Positions 57,228 through 64,000 of a stretch of DNA of 64,000 bases are shown here, piece after piece. Position 1 is the stretch's first letter. Each line of letters opens with the position of its first letter. The notes under the pieces are model-generated. The model did no database searches. It saw only the letters and a list, made by a program, of their open reading frames with translations, and was not told where the DNA came from. This DNA is from Pachyseris speciosa. Lineage: Eukaryota > Cnidaria > Anthozoa > Scleractinia > Pachyseridae. The DNA lies in assembly GCA_016490735.1 (NCBI GenBank), contig JAEMWC010000104.1, forward strand, positions 1,385,957-1,449,956, given 5' to 3'. The position numbers and the translations under genes are program-made.

Positions 57228-57892
57228 CAGTAATAGCCCACGTATAAGAACCAGGGCCCAGTTGTTCGAAAGCCGATTAACTTAATCCAGGATTAGCCTG
57301 TACTTTGGTTGCAGTTTTTAACTTTTGGATCAAAGTTTCCTTTGGTGCTTTTTGTTTTCCAGGATTGAAGTTCTCTAATCTAAACTTTTGCAGGTCGTCA
57401 GCGTTTAACAACGTCTGTCGATAGAGAAGTTAACTCCTTGGTTAAGTTTTAATCTTGGATTAGGGTTAATCGGCTTTCGAACAACCGGACCCAGGGTTTT
57501 AAGAACCTGTTAGGCTAAAATTTTCATTTTAAGCCCCATCCACATAAGAACCTATTAAGGCTAAAATTTTAAGTTAGGTTCTTATCAGTGGGGTTGCTGT
57601 AAAAGTGTAAAGGTAGAAACTGCTGAATGAGTTTCTTTGTTATGTTTTGTTAAGGACATATACTGTACCTACACTAAACTGCCTATAGGCATTTCTCTAT
57701 GGTACAAATAAATGATTTATACTGTATTATGAGATGATAATATATATAGTATATTCAGATAAAATTCATATTAAAATATAAGAACCTATTTTAAGAACCT
57801 TGGTAGCCTAAATTTGCTTTAAGTACCATTTATATAAAAACCTATTTAGGCTAAATTGGAAAATTCAGGCTCTTATACGTGGGCTATTACTG
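57228..57892. mobile_element. TA-flanked MITE with internal AAGAACCTATT repeats
   Basis: The ends CAGTAATAGCCCACGTATAA and its inverse are perfect and flanked by TA, as in Tc1/mariner-type movers. The interior repeats TAAGAACCTATT and AGGCTAAAATTTT. It is interrupted by another MITE at 57254-57492. Confidence 0.85.
57254..57492. mobile_element. Harbinger-type MITE nested in the TA-flanked MITE
   Basis: GGGCCCAGTTGTTCGAAAGC and, inverted, GGGTCCGGTTGTTCGAAAGC. The tips are close to the Harbinger tips at 1215, so that family's transposase may mobilise it. Confidence 0.85.
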
Positions 57893-57899
57893 TATTACA

Positions 57900-59700
57900 C
57901 ATTCTAAAAACTAAGAGGTGAAATTTAAACGTGGCCCAAAGTTAACCTAATCAAATTAAATCGAATACTTGACTCTTACAAGTCACCCCGGCTTTGAGAT
58001 TGACACTAAAAATAAAGAAGTAAAATTGAAATATATTAACAATCCAAAGCTAACCTAATTAAATTACATACTTGTCACTCACAAGCTACATCTGATTTAA
58101 AATTGAAACAAATAATGTAATAGACAGGACATAAAACTGCTTAAAGAAGGTGCATGCATGATGCTCGATGGAACACCATTCCAGTCTGGTATGTAGTGAT
58201 TATAAAAAGAAAGCTGAAGCCATATATATATTTAGTCAGGCCAAGCCTAGAATCGGAGCTGCACACTCTCACCGAGCAACTTCGCATGGCTTTATTTGGG
58301 CCAGTTTAATTTGTGTCCTAAACAATTGAGCAGCAGCATGGAAAACGAAGAGTTTTCGATAGCAAACGTTTGCAAAAAAATACAGACATTCGTGAGTCCT
58401 AACTACTTTCAGATGAAAGCGTAACGGAATTCAAAGCGGATTAAAAAAAAAACACTACAAGCGAACAAAGTACGATGCGAGTGTTTTGCTCGAAGAAGGA
58501 GAAGTTGGAGAAATGAAACAAGACTAGCTTGTAATAAAAATAGCTTGTAATGATTAATCTAGAAAAATCGGTATTTATTTTGACATAAATGCCGGTAGAA
58601 AAGACAATAAAGGGTTAAAACTGATCGTTAAGAGCAGTCAACAGGAATTGACCGCGGTTCAGAAACAACAGAACAACAAACATAAGTATTACAAGAAAAT
58701 AAAGCACAATACGAATAATATTTCTTCGAAGATTCTTGGAGAAGGTGGAGAAATTAGACAAGTAACAAAAATTGCTTAGCAATTTTGACATAAATGTCCT
58801 TAGAAAAGACAAAAAGAGGTCCACACCTGATCGTTTTCAGCAATCAACAGGAATCACTGAGGCAGCAATCACTCAGAACGCGACAAAGCTGAATAATAGC
58901 GCCATTTCCCACAAAATCTATCCTTGGCTGACACAAAACGCTAAAGAGCTTTGATAGTTTTACTGGTACTTCCCATGTCTTCCGAAGAACCTTCTTCAAT
59001 TAATGATTCAGTGGCAAAGCGTCATCCAGTTAACGAAGAAGCGCTTGCCAAACCACACCAGCATTTCTCTCGCAGACCCGTCCACTATAAAATTTATCAA
59101 AGCCAGCCCAGCCAGTCAACCCATTTCGGTGTTTTTAACATCCAAACGCTGATTCTTACCGGTTCAAACAAATTAAGACAACATGTTTATAGACGGCGAA
59201 ACTTAATATTGTTGTTTACAGGCCGCTTTCGACGAAGATTTAAATGACGAGTGAAGCGCGCTGGTCTTTGACATTTTTGACAGCATTTTGACAACTTTAT
59301 GTCAGATTTTGAGAAGTGCACATGCACATGCATTTGATCGGCTTTTTTTTTTTTTATTTTACTCGAGCTTGAGTTTCCGCGTTTAATCCTTAATTTTACG
59401 AGGACTCATTGTGATTACGTGTTATTAAGATAAGGGCAAAAGTTTCTTAACGCTGTTGAGGTACCAAGGTGTAAAAACAGTCAGCCAAGCCGAGTAAAAA
59501 CACTCGTTCGCTTGCAAAGAAAACAACATAACCAAAAAAAAAAAACACACACACACACAATTCAACTACTTCTTTGCGTCCAAAACGAGTACAGATGATT
59601 GTTATTTATATCCATTCCAGAGAAAAATGCAAGTTTCATTCCTGAACAAAAGTAACAACGATTAAACCAAATGTTAAGCTTCTATTTATTTAATTTACCT
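57900..59700. other. No gene; diverged tandem duplication
   Basis: Two related blocks, about 58450-58660 and 58690-58870, share TTTTGACATAAATG, AGAAAAGAC, CTGATCGTT and TCAACAGGAAT. No domain recognised. A CA run lies at 59548-59560. Confidence 0.5.
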
Positions 59701-60910
59701 CACTGTCCTGCGCTGTGTTGTAGAGGTTTCTACCACTTGAAAATACGTAAGCTTCAGTAAAGTAAAAACAAGCATCCGCAAAGATAGCGAACGGTTTGTC
59801 CAAAGAAACAGCTTTTTCCACAGAGTTTGAGCTACTCGTTCCTTCCATTAACACAGGTGAACTGTTAAGTGACCTTTCTTAGTGAGATGCAAGATGCCGC
59901 GGTAAAGTGAAAGCCCTTGAAGCGTTGAATTATACTGTTTTCAACCGCATAATCGATCCAAGTTTGATTTAAAGCTTTTCTTGAGAAAAATCTTTCGCTG
60001 TTCCTTTCATCACTTGAAAATTCACCTTTCGGAGTATCTTTTGACAAGTTCTTGATTTTTATGCTTTTTATGCGAATTTAAAGACAAACTTCGATCGAAG
60101 AAGATGAAGTTGTTTTGCTCAAAATAAAGAAACCAAGTGAATGTGAAATTACGAGCCGCAGAAAGCGCGCGAAAAATTAAGCCTCGATTTGGTTTGGGTG
60201 TCCCACACCTGGCTTGAGCCTGCGAGCAAATCGAAAGCAAGTACGTTGTCAGCAGTCGACTTGAAAAAAACAGCTGACCTCGATGAGGTCTTAATTTGAG
60301 CCCGGATATGGTCACGTGACACTGGTCAGCGGATACCTTATTTTGACAGGTTTCAATTGGCTATACGCTGGGTGTACACTGTAAACTAGCTGGTCAGCTG
60401 CTGGGCCAGGTGGAGTATGGCCGCCATGTTGGATTATTGTGATTATTATTAGGATATTATTAGTTATTGGGCAACACCACCGTCGTCGTCGTCGTCGTGC
60501 GCGCCCACGAGCAATACCGCTAGCCATTTTTACCATGAGAAAAGCTGTTGACGGGTTTCTATAGGTATGGTGCTCCGCTTGGCGGCCCTTGGGCCGCCGG
60601 AGCTCCGCTGTGATATTCGATCGTTAATAGAAAGTACGAAAAATCGTAATTTTGCCTGAGGGATACATTGTAAATTGATTAGCCTTCGAAAAATTATGGA
60701 GTGTCCGCGGAGTTTTTAGCAGCAAACGATTCACAAAGAGTGAAATATTCACATCCAGTCTTAATTTTGATGAAAATCCAAATACCAGGAAGAGAAAAGT
60801 TTGTTTAAAGATGTCTTATTTTCAGGTTTATAAAAAAACATTTTCTCCCCTTCAAAATGATAAGGCACAGGGGTCACCAGGGAAGGGGGGATGGGGGGGG
60901 GGGGGCAAGG
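59701..60910. other. No gene; CGT microsatellite
   Basis: CGTCGTCGTCGTCGTCGT at 60481-60498 sits beside ATGGCCGCCATGTTGG (60418). Runs of G occur at 60884-60904. Confidence 0.5.
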
Positions 60911-60914
60911 TGAT

Positions 60915-61230
60915 AACATATTTCTTGAGAGGAAGGATGAAAGTTTGCTATAATATAAGCAGATTTTTATCTTTAAAGTTGCTCTTTGAAATATTTTGCA
61001 AAAAAACTCCAATTTTCAAGGTGCAAAATGTCCCCAACGATGCTTTTTGAGGCCTAAGCTTCCCCCCCCCCCCCCCCCCCCCCTTAGCTCGGGTTTTTGT
61101 AGAAATCAAACAAATATCATGGTGAGTAGTTTCATCCCAAGGACTAACTACACACAAAGTACAAAGTATCAAGGAAGGTTTTCTTTGACCATTTCCAATT
61201 TTGCTCAAGCCTTAGCGACATTCGCTCTTA
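60915..61230. repeat. Dispersed repeat with C run, copy 2
   Basis: Inverse of 34560-34868. The C run here is about 21 long (61062-61083), against a shorter broken G run in the other copy. Confidence 0.7.
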
Positions 61231-62505
61231 ACATTTACCAAGTGTTAAAAAACGGCTTACTACCCCGCCACCGGGGCCATTTTGCAGGTTTTTTTCTTGC
61301 AATTTCCTGAGGGTAGGAGGTCAAGACGACCTCGCTATCTAATATTAGGAGTTACCACGGCGATTTCGCTGGTCCACAACACCGAAGGCTCTATCTTTGT
61401 TGTCACGCTTGTCAAGCTAGCTGACGTTTATTTCTAAACGAACACTGCAGCTACAATTCGTTGCTTGTTTGGTTTATAAGTGTGTTTTTCGAGCCATTTT
61501 CCACCTCAGAAGCCCCCTGCCTGGCATCATAAAGCTGGGTGTATAGGCAGAGGCAATCCTTTGAAAGAAAACAGAGGTGAGAAGCAATTTCACATGAAGT
61601 GAGCCTCTCAAGGTATTCGAGCGAGTGATGGCAATCCACGAAGTGAAGTTGTGTCTTTAGTCGTTTTGTGAGTGGATTCCAGGACCTGGCATGGCAATTT
61701 TGGCGAGTTTTGACTTGTAAATAATGAAATCGGTGAAATATTTTGCCAGCAGAACCGGGTGGCTCGACACTGAAATGAAAATTGTCTTGCGCCCGTTATC
61801 CAAGAACGTCCCAGAATTCCTTTGGGTCACAAAAGAAAAAATTACATACCAGTGAGTGCACGTGAAATCAAAAGAGTTATCCGCGTCGCGCTAAACAAGT
61901 GAGCAGGTAAAAGTGGAACAGATTTCAAGAAGTGGAGTCGAAGTTTGCTGTCAACGTAGAATTTTAGCTTCAAAAGATATTTTTGCCCGAAAAACTTCAA
62001 GGCACATTTGCTTATTTTTGCTGTTGTCAATGGGCGTTCAAAGCCAACATTTTTGGTTTTGCAACAAAAATAAACGGTCACACTTGATGAAAATTGGGAG
62101 TTTTGGTCAGTTTATGGAGTGATGAAGTCTACGAAATTGAGCATTTGGCAATAAGAATCGTTCATTTCAACCATAGCAAGGGATTTGGGAAAGTTGTAGG
62201 TTTTCAAAGCACTAATGGTGTTTGTGACGTACTGAGTACGTCAATAAGGCACTTAATTAAGGGGTTAAAAATCCCGCATAGCGGGGACATCCGAACCTAT
62301 TTAATAAATGAAGAAAATCAACTCAAATCGGGATCGTTGGTCTACTTGATAAAAATGTCAAACTTTACCCGAGAAGAATAGGGCCTATTCTTCGTTCTTT
62401 CATTAAAAACTCCATCCTCTTTAATAAGCTGCAATCTCCATTTGCGCCCAAAGCTGGCCTTCAAAATGCCGAATTTACGATGCAGAAGTCCACTTTTATT
62501 TGATA
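61231..62505. other. No recognised gene
   Basis: A plus-strand frame at 62094-62381 (ends N-F-T-R-E-E) has no recognisable domain. Nothing else seen. Confidence 0.4.
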
Positions 62506-62595
62506 CATACATACATACATACATACATACATACATACATACATACATACATACATACATACATACATAAATAAATACATACATACATACATACA

Positions 62596-62625
<30 letters not shown>
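62506..62625. repeat. TACA microsatellite
   Basis: About 29 units of TACA/ATAC, with one AAATAAAT interruption at 62568-62575. It directly follows the 3' end of a minus-strand LINE and is probably its tail. Confidence 0.95.
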
Positions 62626-62626
<1 letters not shown>

Positions 62627-63194
62627 CGTTTATTTAAACACGATGAAAGTTTAAAGCATATGCTTGTGGGGTCGTGTATATAGGATACGAATACAAACTA
62701 AAAATCAGATGAAAAACATGTAAAATTGAATTATTTCTTATGAATAATTTTAAAAGAATAATAAGAATAATGTGATTATAGGATTTAAAGTAGGTGAAAT
62801 ACAGACTGAATTTTAAACAACTGACTATGACAGTAAGAGTCAAAAAATCCGGCTAAATCTAAAAGCACTTAAAATCTTGAAAAAATCTAGGAATCGAATG
62901 AACTGACTGCGCACTAAAATCAAGGTCCTTGATGTACCTATCCTTCTTTACGTTACGATAAAAAGCCATAAATTGGGAGCCGGTGTAGTACGTGCAGACA
63001 GCGTTCCATAAGATGGCACCTCTGTGGCTAATAGAGTTTTTAAGGAAGTACGAATTGAAGCGTGGTACTATGATCCTGTTACGCCGTCTTAAGTCGTTAG
63101 CAGCGCAAGATTTGTTCACTAAGTAAGATAATGCGTGGGGAGCTTCGTCACTAAATACCTTGTAAAATACTTTAATCACTCGAAGCTTATACAT
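62626..63194 (-). mobile_element. 5'-truncated CR1/L2-like LINE, RT C-terminus and tail
   Basis: The minus strand at 63194-62859 encodes about 111 residues of the usual LINE end: Y-K-V-F-S-D-E-A-P, L-R-R-R-N-R-I-I-V-P-R-F, then S-H-R-G-A-I-L-W-N-A-V. It is followed by 230 bp of 3' region with AATAAA and the TATG tail. The 5' part is missing, as is typical of incomplete reverse transcription. Confidence 0.75.
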
Positions 63195-64000
63195 GTGACT
63201 TAAAGTACTCCACTAGATGAGTAAACAAAGGGTTCTTAAAGTACTTCACTTGATGAGCCAGAGTTCATGTAAAATGAGCATTGTGTCGGATGTAGTGAAT
63301 GGGTTATCCCAAAACTACTTCTAAATTATGTGGATCTTGTGATTATATGAATGCAAATGGGGTGTGTGTTGAATGTCAAACACAACAGGTTCGGCACAGA
63401 AAAAAGAAAATATTGGCTGTCTTTAATACCTCAGTGACATGAGTGAAAGTCGTGCCTTCGACTCGCCTGTTCTATGTGTTCAGTCTTTCGCCGTAAAACG
63501 ACACCGAAACGTTGCTAATAACCCACCTTTTATAGGATACTCTATAGATACCTAAGCCGATATTTCAAACACTTAGTAAAATAAGGTGGATGTAATTTAT
63601 TTATTTAAAATAAATTTCATATTGATAGTGATGAAAATACTTCGATAATTCACAACGTATAAACTTTGATCAACTTAAACTTAATTATAAAAAATATGTA
63701 ACTATCTTCTCCTTCAAAGGTATTCACATTGGGATTCAATCTCAAAAGCGGATAGATAACTTCTCCTCAATCTTTGTACGTTCTCCATAAAAATATTGTC
63801 ATTATGATCCTGTTTAAACTTTAACAAAATGGGGAGACAACTTTCCCTATAAACTATGTGTATACACTCTTCAAAAATATTTCCATGACGATTAAAACTG
63901 TTAAAACCTGAACAAAGTGGGTAGGCAAATGTGTATCAATTGGTATTGTCATCTTAAAGAAAGCTGACTTGAACACCAAAGCTATCTAGAAAACTCTTTC
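63195..64000. other. No gene
   Basis: A diverged tandem repeat of about 38 bp lies at 63195-63260 (TTAAAGTACTCCAC and TTAAAGTACTTCAC). ACCGAAACGTTGC at 63506 resembles Penelope-type tails. Confidence 0.4.

Noticed and set aside
60312..60536. Arginine-rich protein starting M-V-K-M-A-S-G-I-A-R-G
   Set aside because: The Arg run is a CGT microsatellite, and the rest of the frame has no domain or splice support.
62342..62620. Protein with repeated M-Y-V-C
   Set aside because: It is the TACA microsatellite translated.

Overview
This window is eukaryotic and almost wholly made of transposable elements. I see no certain host gene, no rRNA or tRNA and no bacterial feature. The families present (PIF/Harbinger with a Myb/SANT partner gene, RecQ-bearing TIR elements, an rve-type transposase with a HECT-like partner, a CR1/L2-like LINE with an esterase ORF1, Penelope-like pieces, many short foldback MITEs) suggest a cnidarian, most likely a stony coral. 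That is an inference from TE content, not from a marker gene.

Layout. 1-14008 is a nest of insertions. The outermost unit is a short RecQ/zinc-finger TIR element (helicase piece at 304-518, zinc-finger piece at 12984-13740, terminal repeat to 14008). It is split at 518/12975 by a second RecQ/zinc-finger element (519-12974) flanked by a 9-bp duplication. That is split by a Harbinger transposon (1215-12444) with an apparently intact two-exon transposase. Its right terminal repeat is split by a satellite-armed element (8184-12350), which holds a TIR element with an 8-bp duplication (9976-11038), which holds another foldback element (10367-10864). An inverted copy of the outermost unit at 17091-18498 preserves the empty site. 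18519-21582 is a third TIR element with hairpin ends. 22-24 kb holds short MITEs. 24264-31028 is a TIR element whose arms are 66-bp satellites with a palindromic core. 31-34 kb is largely unannotated sequence with MITEs.

34870-39105 is a minus-strand LINE (ORF1 with esterase domain; ORF2 endonuclease plus reverse transcriptase), damaged by frameshifts and stops and interrupted 5' by a MITE. 41010-41520 holds Penelope-like remnants. 41581-53513 is the standout: an 11.9-kb element with terminal inverted repeats of about 0.7 kb and an exact 10-bp target duplication. It has two convergent genes, an rve-like DDE transposase (+) and a five-exon protein with a CUE-like and a HECT N-lobe-like region (-). 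53.5-64 kb is mostly anonymous sequence with nested MITEs and a 5'-truncated LINE tail at 62.5-63.2 kb.

How the genes work together. Transposase and accessory genes sit convergently between inverted repeats in each DNA element. The Harbinger transposase would act with its Myb-like partner at the element ends. In the 12-kb element the DDE enzyme would be the recombinase and the HECT-like protein an accessory. Many reading frames differ from intact by single bases, often in homopolymers, so the copies are either recently decayed or carry assembly errors.
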